A stretch of 64,000 nt of DNA from Chitinophagaceae bacterium (lineage in GTDB: Bacteria > Bacteroidota > Bacteroidia > Chitinophagales > Chitinophagaceae): contig JAMLHL010000023.1 in assembly GCA_023957125.1 (NCBI GenBank), positions 1 through 64,000 of the forward strand, given 5' to 3'. The notes under the pieces were generated by a model. That model had not been told where the DNA came from. It ran no database searches and was given only the letters and a program-made list of their open reading frames with translations. Position 1 is the first letter of the stretch. Each line of letters starts with the position of its first letter. This document shows positions 28,919 to 38,055 of the stretch, in pieces. The position numbers were made by a program, and so were the translations under genes.

Positions 28919-30925
28919 ATGGGTTCAATAGAACAGACAGCAATTAATACCGTTCGCATACTATGTGCAGACGCAGTACAAAAAGCCAACTCAGGTCATC
29001 CGGGCACACCGATGGCGCTTGCGCCAATGGGACATGTGCTTTGGACGCAGGCAATGAATTACAATCCTGAAAATCCCGACTGGCCCAATCGCGACCGTTT
29101 TATCCTGTCCTGCGGACATGCCTGCATGCTTCAATACAGCTACCTGCATTTAACAGGTTATGACTTAACCATGGACGATATTAAAAACTTCCGCCAAATG
29201 CATAGCAAAACCGCGGGTCACCCGGAATATGGATTATGCCCCGGCGTGGAAGTTACCACCGGTCCCTTAGGACAGGGATTTGCCAATGGCGTGGGAATGG
29301 CTATCGGGCAGCAATATCTCGCCGCACGTTACAACAAACCGGGACTCAATCTCTTCGATTATCATATCTATGCCATCTGCAGCGATGGCGACCTCATGGA
29401 AGGTGTGGCTTCGGAAGCGGCTTCTGTGGCGGGTCACCTGAAATTGGGACAGCTTATCTATTTGTACGACGATAATCATATTACCATAGAAGGCGATACC
29501 GCGCTTGCCTTTGATGAAGATGTGGCGGAACGTTTTGAGGCTTATGGCTGGCATGTGCAATCTGTTGACGATGGAAATGATATACAATCCATCGCAGCCG
29601 CCATTGAAAATGCGAAAAAGGAAAAGTCGCGCCCGTCGCTTATCAGGGTACGAACGCATATCGGCTTCGGCAGTCCCAATAAAGTAAATACGGCGGCGGC
29701 CCACGGCGCTCCGTTGGGAAAGGAAGAAGTGCGGCTGGTGAAAGAGAACTTTGGATTTGATCCCGGTCAAAGTTTCGTTGTACCACCGGAAGTACGGGCC
29801 TATTACCATGAAAAGGGAGAAGCCGGCATACAGAAAGAAAACGAATGGAATCAGAAGTTTCAACAATTCCAACAGGAATATCCTGCTGAAGCGGCGGAAT
29901 ACGAAGCTTTCAGTAAAGGAGATCTGCCTGCAGGCTGGAAAGAAAAACTGCCTGTTTTTAAACCCGGTGAAAAAGGAATGGCCACCAGGAAAGCTTCCGG
30001 GGCAACCCTCAATGCCATCGCGGAAAAACTCCCCCTGCTGATCGGCGGATCGGCCGATCTGGCGCCCTCCACCGATACCCTTCTCAAAGGATTTCAATCC
30101 TTCAGCAGCGAAAACAGGAGCGGCAGAAATTTTCATTTTGGTATCCGCGAACATGGAATGGGTGCTATATTAAACGGCATGGCGCTCACCAAAGGGATCA
30201 TTCCGTATGGCGCTACTTTCCTCATTTTTTATGATTACATGCGACCACCTGTGCGATTGGCGGCTATCATGAAAATAAGACCTGTTTTCATTTACACCCA
30301 CGACAGCATCGGCCTGGGCGAAGACGGCACTACCCATCAGCCGGTGGAACAGCTCATCGGCTTAAGATCGGTGCCTGGTCTCACCACTATCCGTCCTGCA
30401 GACGCCAATGAGACGGCGCAGGCCTGGCGTGTGGCGCTGGAACATAAGGATGGCCCGGTTGCCATCATTCTTACCCGGCAGGATCTGCCCATTATTGACC
30501 AGGAGAAATATAACCAAGCCGGGGAACTTGAAAAAGGCGCTTATATTTTATCCGATTGTGAGGGAGAACCCCGGCTCATTTTAATGGGATCGGGCAGCGA
30601 AGTACAACTGTTGTTGGCCGCCCAAAAGGAGCTGAAAGCAGCGTCTATCCCTGCCCGTGTGGTCAGTTTTCCAAGCTGGGAATTATTCGACCGGCAAAAT
30701 GACGCATATAAAGAAAAAGTGTTTCCCGCCGCCATTCGTAAAAGACTGGCTGTGGAAGCCGGATCGCCCCTGGGCTGGAGCAAATACATTACGGATGACG
30801 GAGCGGTCATTGGGGTAACCAAATTCGGAGAATCGGCTCCCGGGAACGAAATCATGGCCGCCTACGGTTTTTCGGTGGAGCATATTTTATCCAAAGCAAA
30901 CGAACTGTTAAACAAACACCCCTGA
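28919..30925 (+). CDS. tkt: transketolase
   Basis: A 668-residue thiamine-diphosphate enzyme that moves two-carbon ketol units in the pentose phosphate pathway. Family marks are ANSGHPGTPMALAP at the N-terminus, the ThDP/metal-binding GDGDLMEGVASEAASVAGH segment (here CSDGDLMEG), the pyrimidine-domain THDSIGLGEDGTTHQP and the C-terminal domain SWELFDRQ. The length is standard. A universal stress protein gene follows 26 bases downstream on the same strand. Confidence 0.97.
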   Translation: MGSIEQTAINTVRILCADAVQKANSGHPGTPMALAPMGHVLWTQAMNYNPENPDWPNRDRFILSCGHACMLQYSYLHLTGYDLTMDDIKNFRQMHSKTAGHPEYGLCPGVEVTTGPLGQGFANGVGMAIGQQYLAARYNKPGLNLFDYHIYAICSDGDLMEGVASEAASVAGHLKLGQLIYLYDDNHITIEGDTALAFDEDVAERFEAYGWHVQSVDDGNDIQSIAAAIENAKKEKSRPSLIRVRTHIGFGSPNKVNTAAAHGAPLGKEEVRLVKENFGFDPGQSFVVPPEVRAYYHEKGEAGIQKENEWNQKFQQFQQEYPAEAAEYEAFSKGDLPAGWKEKLPVFKPGEKGMATRKASGATLNAIAEKLPLLIGGSADLAPSTDTLLKGFQSFSSENRSGRNFHFGIREHGMGAILNGMALTKGIIPYGATFLIFYDYMRPPVRLAAIMKIRPVFIYTHDSIGLGEDGTTHQPVEQLIGLRSVPGLTTIRPADANETAQAWRVALEHKDGPVAIILTRQDLPIIDQEKYNQAGELEKGAYILSDCEGEPRLILMGSGSEVQLLLAAQKELKAASIPARVVSFPSWELFDRQNDAYKEKVFPAAIRKRLAVEAGSPLGWSKYITDDGAVIGVTKFGESAPGNEIMAAYGFSVEHILSKANELLNKHP

Positions 30926-30951
30926 TCTGAAAAACAATAAATTTTGTAGCA

Positions 30952-31428
30952 ATGAAAAAAGTATTGATAGCGCTTGATTATGGTCCTACCGCCCGGAAGA
31001 TTGCGGAAACCGGGTATGCCATGGCAAAATCCATGAACGCGGAGATCACGCTGATCCACGTTACTACCGATGCCATATATTATTCTTCCCGTAGTTATTC
31101 ACCGGTACTGGGGCTGGATGCTTTCAACAACGCAGGCATTTTAGAAACCACACCTATTGAGGTGGTAAAAAAAGCTGCGCAGGATTACCTTGAACAAATG
31201 AAACAACACCTGGGCGATACCGCTATCAGTTCGGTAGTGGAAGAAGGCGATACCGGCGATGGCATCCTGGAGGCGGCAAAAGCGTTGAAGGCGGATGTAA
31301 TTGTTATGGGTACGCACAGCAGGCGCGGACTCAGTAAAATACTGCTTGGCAGCGTTGCCGAAAAGGTGCTCCGGCACAGTACAACCCCGTTATTCATTAT
31401 TCCCGTAAAAACTACCGAAAACCAGTAA
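30952..31428 (+). CDS. universal stress protein (UspA family)
   Basis: A single-domain Usp of 158 residues. It starts MKKVLIALDYGPTARKIAETGYAMAKSM, has VIVMGTHSRRGLSKILLGSVAEKVLRHS, the ATP-binding G-x2-G-x9-G-S/T pattern, and ends with the strand PLFIIPV. It probably dimerises in the cytoplasm and binds ATP. Its position 26 bases after transketolase suggests joint expression with central carbon metabolism. The specific stress is unknown. Confidence 0.92.
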   Translation: MKKVLIALDYGPTARKIAETGYAMAKSMNAEITLIHVTTDAIYYSSRSYSPVLGLDAFNNAGILETTPIEVVKKAAQDYLEQMKQHLGDTAISSVVEEGDTGDGILEAAKALKADVIVMGTHSRRGLSKILLGSVAEKVLRHSTTPLFIIPVKTTENQ

Positions 31429-31464
31429 TTATATCCATCATATATTTCATTAAATTATAAAACC

Positions 31465-32148
31465 ATGGCAGACTATCCGGACGAAGAGCATATCGTCAAA
31501 ATATTATCTACTGAATTTGTAACGCATAATGTAAAACGTTTTAAACTAACGCGGCCCGATAACTATATATTTGAACCCGGGCAGGCCACCGATATTATGA
31601 TCAACAATCCCGGCAATAAAGAAAGAGGCCCCTTTACCTTTACCGGTTTAAATGATTGGGATCATTTGGAATTCACCATCAAAATATACGACGACCATAG
31701 AGGATTAACCCATAAATTAGGAGCCCTGAAACCTGGCGCCGAACTGATCCTGCACGATATATGGGGCGCTATTCATTATAAAGGGGAGGGTACTTTTATC
31801 GCCGGCGGGGCCGGAATCACGCCCTTCATTGCAATCTTCCGCCAACTATATAAAGACCATGCTATCGGGCAAAACCAATTATTTTTTTCCAATAAAACCA
31901 CAGAAGATATTATTCTAAAAGAAGAAATGGAGAAAATGCTGGGGAAAGGTTTTCACAATACGCTCACCCGGGAAAAAACCGATCGTTATGAAAACAGGAA
32001 AATTGACAAGGCGTATTTAAAAGAAAAGATCACCAACCTGTCGCAGTTTTTTTATGTATGTGGTCCGGACGCGATGGTAACCGGTATTGCAAACGACCTG
32101 CGGGAGCTGGGAGTGGATAACAGCAGGATAATTGTAGAGGATCTGTAA
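31465..32148 (+). CDS. FAD/NAD(P)-binding ferredoxin reductase-like oxidoreductase
   Basis: A 227-residue flavoprotein reductase with the FNR fold. The N-terminal FAD-binding barrel has RGPFTFTG at the RxY(S/T) position, here with F replacing Y. The NAD(P)-binding half has FIAGGAGITPFIAIFRQL and ends FYVCGPDAMVTGI. There is no iron-sulfur or heme domain, so it must pass electrons to or from a partner. It lies 36 bases after the Usp gene, in the same run as transketolase. The partner is unknown. Confidence 0.85.
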   Translation: MADYPDEEHIVKILSTEFVTHNVKRFKLTRPDNYIFEPGQATDIMINNPGNKERGPFTFTGLNDWDHLEFTIKIYDDHRGLTHKLGALKPGAELILHDIWGAIHYKGEGTFIAGGAGITPFIAIFRQLYKDHAIGQNQLFFSNKTTEDIILKEEMEKMLGKGFHNTLTREKTDRYENRKIDKAYLKEKITNLSQFFYVCGPDAMVTGIANDLRELGVDNSRIIVEDL

Positions 32149-32203
32149 TCCGGCCCAGTACCCATCAATGGTGGAAATTCCTGTATATTTAAAAGCAATC
32201 ATC

Positions 32204-32548
32204 ATGAACAGTGAACAATTGTATGTTAAAGCAACAAGAGAAAATGCAGAAAAGAGAGCAGCGCTTGCTCCGCAAAACATAGAAGCCTGGCGTAATTTCA
32301 GCAGAACGGTTTTTAGAGCCGGCGCTTTACCGGAGAAAACCAAACAGTTGATTGCGGTAGCCGTAGCGCATGTTACGCAGTGTCCTTATTGTATCCATTC
32401 ACACACGGCACAAGCCTTACAAAAAGGAGCCACCCGTGAGGAGGTCATGGAAGCGGTTTGGGTAGCTGCGGAAATGCGTGCAGGCGCTGCTTACGCGCAT
32501 TCGGCACTTGCAATGGATGAAATGGAAGCAATGGAAAAAGTACAGTAG
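32204..32548 (+). CDS. carboxymuconolactone decarboxylase / AhpD-like protein
   Basis: A 114-residue protein from the ATG at 32204 (MNSEQLYVKATRENAEKRAALAP); an upstream in-frame ATG at 32168 is less likely. The motif CPYCIHSHTAQALQKGA is the AhpD/CMD signature CxxCxxxH, the redox pair used by alkylhydroperoxidase-like members. The redox Cys pair is intact. It probably acts in peroxide or thiol redox chemistry. The reductase just upstream could supply electrons, but that is inference. Confidence 0.88.
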   Translation: MNSEQLYVKATRENAEKRAALAPQNIEAWRNFSRTVFRAGALPEKTKQLIAVAVAHVTQCPYCIHSHTAQALQKGATREEVMEAVWVAAEMRAGAAYAHSALAMDEMEAMEKVQ

Positions 32549-32675
32549 CTTCAATTCTGATATTACATGGCAGAGGCGTATCCTGTTGTAAAAGAATGAC
32601 GATGCAACGCAATCGAAAGCCGTACCGGTAGGCTGTATTTGCCGTAACTTTGTAACTGACTTTTTTTCAAAGAAC

Positions 32676-33350
32676 ATGAACGCAACTGAGAACATTGAGT
32701 CTCCATTTCACGCTCCGTTTTTTTCCGTGGTTGTTACTTCCTACAACAGGGAAAAACTGATTCCAAGAGCGTTGCAATCCCTGATTCAGCAATCCGAAAA
32801 AGACTGGGAGGCGATTATTGTGGATGATGGCAGTACAGACAACACTTCCGCGGTAATAGAACCCTTTCTGCAAAAGGGATATAAAATAACCTATTTCCGA
32901 CAGGAAAGTAAAGGCTGTGCAGAAGCGAAAAATACCGGGATTTTTCTGTCGCAGGGCAAGTATATCACTTTTCTGGATTCCGATGATGAATATACGCCTG
33001 ATCATTTGGCCAAACGAAAAGCTATCCTCTCCGAAAACACTCATATTGATTTATTGCACGGTGGCGTGAAGATAATCGGGAGCGCCTACGTGCCTGACCG
33101 CTTCAATACGGAGAAAATGATTCATCTAAAAGATTGCGTCATTGGCGGCACTTTCTTCGTCGAAAGAAACCTGGCTTTGCAATTGAAGGGCTTTGGTCCC
33201 ATCCCGCTCGGACACGATGCCGATTTTTTTGAGAAAGCCCGGCAACTGGGAGTGCTGATCATTAAAACAGAATATCCGACTTATATTTATCACCGGGAAG
33301 CGCCGGATTCTCTCACCCATGCATACACCGTGAAAAACAAAGTTTCCTAA
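32676..33350 (+). CDS. glycosyltransferase family 2
   Basis: A 224-residue GT-A fold inverting transferase. The N-terminal nucleotide-binding part PFFSVVVTSYNREKLIPRALQSL...IIVDDGSTDNT is followed by the DxD-like metal motif in TFLDSDDEYTPDHL. The length is near the minimum for the family, with no membrane helix, so it is probably cytoplasmic. Its neighbours are not glycan genes, so its acceptor is unknown. Confidence 0.9.
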   Translation: MNATENIESPFHAPFFSVVVTSYNREKLIPRALQSLIQQSEKDWEAIIVDDGSTDNTSAVIEPFLQKGYKITYFRQESKGCAEAKNTGIFLSQGKYITFLDSDDEYTPDHLAKRKAILSENTHIDLLHGGVKIIGSAYVPDRFNTEKMIHLKDCVIGGTFFVERNLALQLKGFGPIPLGHDADFFEKARQLGVLIIKTEYPTYIYHREAPDSLTHAYTVKNKVS

Positions 33351-33380
33351 TTTTGCTGCAGATGCTTCCGGTACAACAAT

Positions 33381-33914
33381 ATGGAACCCGTTAATACGAT
33401 CTGGACCATCGGACATTCCACTCATCCCCTGGAAGAAATAATAGCAATGTTGTACTCTTTTGGGATTGAATACCTGGCTGACATCAGGCATTACCCGGGA
33501 TCGCGGAAATTCCCGCAGTTCAACAAAGATGCCCTACAGGTGAGCCTGCCGCAGCACGGCATACAATATGTTCATATTAAAACCCTGGGTGGCCGAAGAA
33601 AAGTGAAGCCGGATTCTAAGAATACCGCCTGGCGGCATCCTGCCTTCCGGGGTTATGCAGATTATATGGAAACACAGGAATTCGAAAAAGGGATCGCTGA
33701 ACTGGAAAAGCTGGCAAGACAATATCATACAGCCTATATGTGTTCGGAAGCCCTGTGGTGGCGTTGTCACCGTTCCTTGGTATCCGATTTCCTGAAGATA
33801 AAAGGTTGGACCGTCATACATATTATGGGTGTGGGAAAATCTGAAGAACATCCGTACACCTCTGCGGCATCCATCGTTGATGGCGCTCTGAGTTATGCAG
33901 GGAAAACGGATTAA
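33381..33914 (+). CDS. DUF488 family protein
   Basis: A 177-residue DUF488 protein. The N-terminal IWTIGHSTHPLEEIIAML with ADIRHYPGSRKFPQFN, the LGGRR element and the C-terminal CSEALWWRCHRSLVSDFL define the family. These conserved Arg, His and Cys residues suggest an enzyme or nucleic-acid-related role, but no activity is established. It lies 30 bases after the GT2 gene and 35 bases before the next gene on the same strand. Confidence 0.9.
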   Translation: MEPVNTIWTIGHSTHPLEEIIAMLYSFGIEYLADIRHYPGSRKFPQFNKDALQVSLPQHGIQYVHIKTLGGRRKVKPDSKNTAWRHPAFRGYADYMETQEFEKGIAELEKLARQYHTAYMCSEALWWRCHRSLVSDFLKIKGWTVIHIMGVGKSEEHPYTSAASIVDGALSYAGKTD

Positions 33915-33949
33915 GCGATCGCGAAATTAAATTTGAAAAATAAAACAGA

Positions 33950-34798
33950 ATGTCTGCATCAAATCATATCCCGTCCCGGAAAGGAGAACTGTTAAAACAA
34001 TTACACCATAACGGAAAGATACTGGTACTGCCAAATGTATGGGATCCTTTAAGCGCTATTTTACTGGAGAGCCTCGGTTATAGCGCCGTTGCAACCGCCA
34101 GCGCTGCCGTAGCCTACAGCAACGGCTATAATGACGGCGAAAAAATTCCTTTTGAAACTGTAACCGATACATTGAAAAAAATATCCGCTGGAGTCAACAT
34201 TCCGGTTACAGCAGATATTGAAAGTGGTTATACGACCGATCTCAAAAAGTTGTCTGAAAATATAAAGCGGCTTTTAGACACCGGTATAGCCGGCATAAAT
34301 TTAGAGGATACACGCCACGATGATCACAGCCTGTTTAGCGCTGAAGTGCAGGCCGAAAGAATAGCCTTATTCAGAAAGATAGCCACAGAGCAGGGAATAT
34401 CTTTGTTCATTAACGCCAGGACAGATGTTTACTTAAAGCCGGATTTATTTCCCGGAGAAAAAAGCCTTGAAGAAGCTGTTCGCAGGGGGAAACGCTATAA
34501 AGAAGCCGGAGCAGATGGATTTTATCCGATCATCTTACGAGACAAAGCCGCAATGGAAACGCTTATCAAAGAGGTGGCGCTGCCGCTTAATATCCTGTTG
34601 CTTCCCGATACCCCGGATTTTGAAACGCTGCAAAAAACAGGCGTTGCAAGAGTCAGTCTTGGCCCGGGCTTATTAAAAGTGGCGGTAAACGCCATAAAAA
34701 ATGTTTCTGAAAAACTGCTTCGTTATGAAGGGATGGAAGAGATAAAACAAAACCCTGTTACCGGTGCTTATCTAAACGGGTTGGTTGCCAAAAAATAA
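33950..34798 (+). CDS. isocitrate lyase/PEP mutase superfamily protein
   Basis: A 282-residue TIM-barrel enzyme of the ICL/PEP-mutase superfamily, which breaks or makes C-C or C-P bonds beside a 2-oxo acid. LVLPNVWDPLSAILLESLGYSAVATASAA, the Mg-binding TADIESGY and GINLEDTRHDD and the strand LFINARTDVY are as expected. The KKCG loop of true isocitrate lyases is absent, so the reaction differs. It lies 26 bases before the L-fuconate dehydratase-like gene, so a role in cleaving a keto-deoxy sugar acid is possible but unproven. Confidence 0.85.
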   Translation: MSASNHIPSRKGELLKQLHHNGKILVLPNVWDPLSAILLESLGYSAVATASAAVAYSNGYNDGEKIPFETVTDTLKKISAGVNIPVTADIESGYTTDLKKLSENIKRLLDTGIAGINLEDTRHDDHSLFSAEVQAERIALFRKIATEQGISLFINARTDVYLKPDLFPGEKSLEEAVRRGKRYKEAGADGFYPIILRDKAAMETLIKEVALPLNILLLPDTPDFETLQKTGVARVSLGPGLLKVAVNAIKNVSEKLLRYEGMEEIKQNPVTGAYLNGLVAKK

Positions 34799-34824
34799 AT
34801 TTCTATAAACAACAATACATTACC

Positions 34825-36123
34825 ATGTCACTGATCATTACCGCAATTGAAACAAGAGATGTCAGATTTCCCACCAGCAAAACCCTGGATGGTTCGGATG
34901 CCATGAATCCCGATCCCGATTATTCCGCGGCCTATGTCATCATTAAAACCAATGACCCGGCGCTGGAAGGGCATGGTCTTACTTTTACATTAGGCAGAGG
35001 GAATGAATTGTGCGTAGCCGCCATTGAATCACTTTCCTATCTTTTAAAGGGTAAACCCGTTGGTCAGCTTACCTCCGACATGGCAGGTTTTTGGCGGATG
35101 GTCACCGGCGACAGCCAGTTGCGCTGGTTGGGGCCGGAAAAGGGCGTGATCCACATGGCTACCGGCGCGGTGGTGAATGCCGTATGGGACTTGTACGCCA
35201 AAGTGGAAAAGAAACCGCTATGGAAATTATTGGCGGATATGACACCGGAACAACTGGTGGGGTGCATAGACTTCAAATACATCACGGACGCCATTACACC
35301 GCAGGAAGCCGTGAGTATATTGAAAAAACTGGAGAGCGGCAAACAGGAAAGAATTGACCAACTGTTGAAAAACGGCTATCCTGCCTACACCACTTCTGCC
35401 GGCTGGCTGGGCTATTCGGAAGAAAAGATCCGGCGGTTAAGCCGGCAGGCGAAAGCCGAAGGCTGGACACATATGAAAATGAAAGTAGGCGCCAATGTGC
35501 AGGAGGATATCAAAAGAGCGGGAATCATAAGGGAAGAAATAGGCAATGATCTTAAACTGATGATGGATGCCAACCAGAAATGGGATGTGAATGAAGCTAT
35601 TGAAAATATGAAACTGCTGGCAAAATTTAACCCCTGGTGGATTGAAGAACCGACCAGTCCGGATGATGTATTAGGACATGGTGCAATCAGAAAAGCGGTA
35701 TCGCCTATCAAAGTAGCCACGGGAGAACATTGCCAGAACAGGGTCATCTTCAAACAATTTTTGCAAAGCGGCGCTATTGATATCTGCCAGATAGATAGCT
35801 GTCGCGTGGGAGGAGTGAACGAGATCCTGGGCATCATGCTGATGGCGGCAAAATTCGGCGTTCCGGTTTGTCCGCATGCCGGCGGGGTTGGGCTTTGCGA
35901 ATACGTACAGCACCTTTCCATGATAGACTACATTGCCATCAGCGGATCGTTGGAAAACAGGATCACCGAATACGTGGATCATCTCCATGAACATTTTATG
36001 TATCCCGTGGTGATCAAAAACGGGAACTATATGCCGCCGATGGATCCGGGCTACAGCATAACGATGAAGAAAGAATCCATAGCCGATTTCACCTATCCTT
36101 CGGGGAAGGAGTGGAAAGAATAG
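34825..36123 (+). CDS. L-fuconate dehydratase-like enolase-superfamily enzyme
   Basis: A 432-residue mandelate-racemase-type enzyme of the enolase superfamily. L-fuconate dehydratases remove water from L-fuconate to give 2-keto-3-deoxy-L-fuconate. The N-terminal ETRDVRFPTSKTLDGSDAMNPDPDYSAAYV is characteristic of this group. Catalytic features are MKMKVG (KxK base), the metal ligands in LMMDANQKW, WWIEEPTSPDD and VATGEHCQNR, and the second base in CPHAGGVGLCEYVQHL. Together with the GH95 fucosidase and 2-hydroxyacid dehydrogenase nearby it suggests oxidative L-fucose use. Confidence 0.9.
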   Translation: MSLIITAIETRDVRFPTSKTLDGSDAMNPDPDYSAAYVIIKTNDPALEGHGLTFTLGRGNELCVAAIESLSYLLKGKPVGQLTSDMAGFWRMVTGDSQLRWLGPEKGVIHMATGAVVNAVWDLYAKVEKKPLWKLLADMTPEQLVGCIDFKYITDAITPQEAVSILKKLESGKQERIDQLLKNGYPAYTTSAGWLGYSEEKIRRLSRQAKAEGWTHMKMKVGANVQEDIKRAGIIREEIGNDLKLMMDANQKWDVNEAIENMKLLAKFNPWWIEEPTSPDDVLGHGAIRKAVSPIKVATGEHCQNRVIFKQFLQSGAIDICQIDSCRVGGVNEILGIMLMAAKFGVPVCPHAGGVGLCEYVQHLSMIDYIAISGSLENRITEYVDHLHEHFMYPVVIKNGNYMPPMDPGYSITMKKESIADFTYPSGKEWKE

Positions 36124-36577
36124 GGAGTTGAGCGGTTTTAGTTTGGGGTGTGGAGTTAGCCGTGAGCCATCAGCTTTCAGCAATGAGCTAATACCTGATA
36201 CCCATCAACTCCTTTGCGTCTTTGCGTCTCTGCGTGAAATTTCTAGCGATGAGGTTTGAGGCTGAGGTTTCAGGGCTGAGGGTGTACCCTTGTACCTTGC
36301 AACATGAGACCTGGGACCTGGGACAGGTTGCAGGGGGCAAGTTACAGGGAGTGGGGAGGTTTTAATTTGGGGTTTGGAGTTAGCCGTGAGCCATCAGCCA
36401 TCAGCCATGAGTTCACCTTCATTAACTCCTTTGCGTCTTTGCGTCTCTGCGTGAAATTAATTCTAACTAAGAGGTCGCAGGATGCAAGTTACAGGGAGCG
36501 GGGGAAGTTAGGCGTTAGAACCACTCAATTAATGCTGAAAACTGAATGCTCATAGCTCACACCTGACACCTTACACC
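36124..36577. repeat. 454-base spacer made of degenerate direct repeats
   Basis: A gene-free tract between convergent genes. A 34-base exact repeat (36207-36240 and 36424-36457, core CTTTGCGTCTTTGCGTCTC) and a GGAGTTAGCCGTGAGCCAT word (about 36152 and 36376) show an old duplication of ~220 bases. CACCTGA(T/C)ACC words match those near 22770. No coding sequence was supported. Confidence 0.75.
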
Positions 36578-37729
36578 TCACCTCCTTTTAATCAGATGGT
36601 TTGGAAAATCGCTTACTTTTTCACAGCAGATCTGCTCCATCACCTGCTGCAACTGGGTTTTTAAAATAGAGATGGTATGGTTACCGCCTTCTTTGCCCAG
36701 GGCGCCAACGCCATACATGAAGGTTCTTCCCATAAAAGTGAATTGCGCACCGGTAGCAAGGGCCCGGGCAATATCCGGCCCGGTTCTGATGCCACTGTCC
36801 ATCATCACCTTGATTTTGTCGCCGTATTTAGCCGCGATCCCTGAAAGCACTTTAATGGAGGAAGGGCCTGCATCCAGTTGCCTGCCTCCGTGGTTGGATA
36901 CAATAATGCCATCCATCCCTAACCGGATTGCTTTCTCCGCATCGGCTTCACTGGCAATACCCTTAATGACCAGCTTTCCTTTCCACATATCGCGGATGGC
37001 TTTTACCTTTTCTTCATTTAACCGGCCGTTAAATGTTTTGTTCATAAACAATCCAAGGTGATGCATATTCATACCTTTTGGCATATAGGGTTTCAACACC
37101 TGGAATGAAGGTTGCCCATGAACCAGTGTTTTTATTGCCCAATCCGGCCTACCCATGATCTGAATGATATTTTTAAGCGTCATTCGCGGAGGCATAGCAA
37201 GACCATTTTTGATCTCTTTATTCCGGTAACCAAAAGTTGGGACATCACTCAGGATCACCAGAACCGGGCAATGTTCCGCTGCCCGTTGGATAATTTTATC
37301 TCTCAATGTATTATCAGCCGGATGATACAACTGGAACCAGGCACGGCCTTCCGTCAATTCGCTGACCTTTTCAATACTACTTGTACTTACCGTGCTTAAT
37401 ATAAACGGGATATTCTGTTTGAAGGCCGCCCGGGCTAAAATTTCAGGAGCATTCGGCCATATCAGGCCTTGTAAACCAACAGGCGCAATCCCGAAGGGTG
37501 CATCGTAAACATGCCCGAACAGTTCCGTTTTCATGTCAATTTTATCAAAGACATTAAGGTATTGGGGCATCAGTTCAATTTCCCTTATTTCAGCCGTGTT
37601 TTTGCGAAGGTTAATTTCTTCATTGCAACCGCCATCTAAATAATCAAAGGCAAAGCCTGGTACTTTACTTTTTGCTCTATTTCTCAAATCATCTACCGAA
37701 GGATAACGGGGATTATACTTTAATTTCAT
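36578..37729 (-). CDS. FMN-dependent 2-hydroxyacid dehydrogenase (L-lactate dehydrogenase/oxidase-like)
   Basis: A 383-residue TIM-barrel flavoprotein of the lactate oxidase/glycolate oxidase family. The ATG at 37729 (MKLKYNPRYPSVDDLRNRA) is preferred; the frame also extends to a TTG at 37786. Typical motifs are PFGIAPVGLQGLIWPNAPE, the catalytic His in IVSNHGGRQLDAGPSS, and VMMDSGIRTGPDIARALATGA for FMN phosphate binding. It probably oxidises L-lactate or another 2-hydroxyacid to the 2-oxo acid. L-lactate is one product of an oxidative L-fucose route, which fits the neighbours. Confidence 0.9.
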   Translation of the reverse strand: MKLKYNPRYPSVDDLRNRAKSKVPGFAFDYLDGGCNEEINLRKNTAEIREIELMPQYLNVFDKIDMKTELFGHVYDAPFGIAPVGLQGLIWPNAPEILARAAFKQNIPFILSTVSTSSIEKVSELTEGRAWFQLYHPADNTLRDKIIQRAAEHCPVLVILSDVPTFGYRNKEIKNGLAMPPRMTLKNIIQIMGRPDWAIKTLVHGQPSFQVLKPYMPKGMNMHHLGLFMNKTFNGRLNEEKVKAIRDMWKGKLVIKGIASEADAEKAIRLGMDGIIVSNHGGRQLDAGPSSIKVLSGIAAKYGDKIKVMMDSGIRTGPDIARALATGAQFTFMGRTFMYGVGALGKEGGNHTISILKTQLQQVMEQICCEKVSDFPNHLIKRR

Positions 37730-37823
37730 CTCAGGGAGCCATTTATTAAATGATACGGTAAAGAGGTACCAAACAAAATTAATCAAACCTGAGGATAAAA
37801 AATACAGGCAGGAATTTTAAATT

Positions 37824-38054
37824 CAAATCAACTGACAGAATCCTTACAACCTGACAGGTTAGAGTCCTTAAAATCTCAAAGTAAAGGATCAGCGGATGAA
37901 AAATAAAACCAGTGAAACCTGTCAGGTTGAGTTCAAGACAAATCAACTGACAGAATCCTTACAACCTGACAGTTAGAGTCTTTAAAATCTCAAAGTAAAG
38001 GATGAGCGGATGAAAAATAAAACCAGTGAAACCTGTCAGGTAGGTTGAGTTCAC
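37824..38054. repeat. two tandem copies of a 115-base repeat
   Basis: Units at 37824-37938 and 37939-38054 are nearly identical, with a few substitutions and small indels. Each starts with CAAATCAACTGACAGAATC and contains AACCTGACAGGTT near one end and its reverse complement AACCTGTCAGGTT near the other, so each can fold on itself. It sits just beyond the end of the GH95 gene. No gene was seen. Confidence 0.85.
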
Positions 38055-38055
38055 C

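Noticed and set aside
33950..34798. True isocitrate lyase
   Set aside because: The KKCG catalytic loop is absent and the length is that of the smaller lyase/mutase group.
37824..38054. CRISPR-like array
   Set aside because: Only two units, each 115 bases, with no short conserved repeat separated by unique spacers, and no cas genes.
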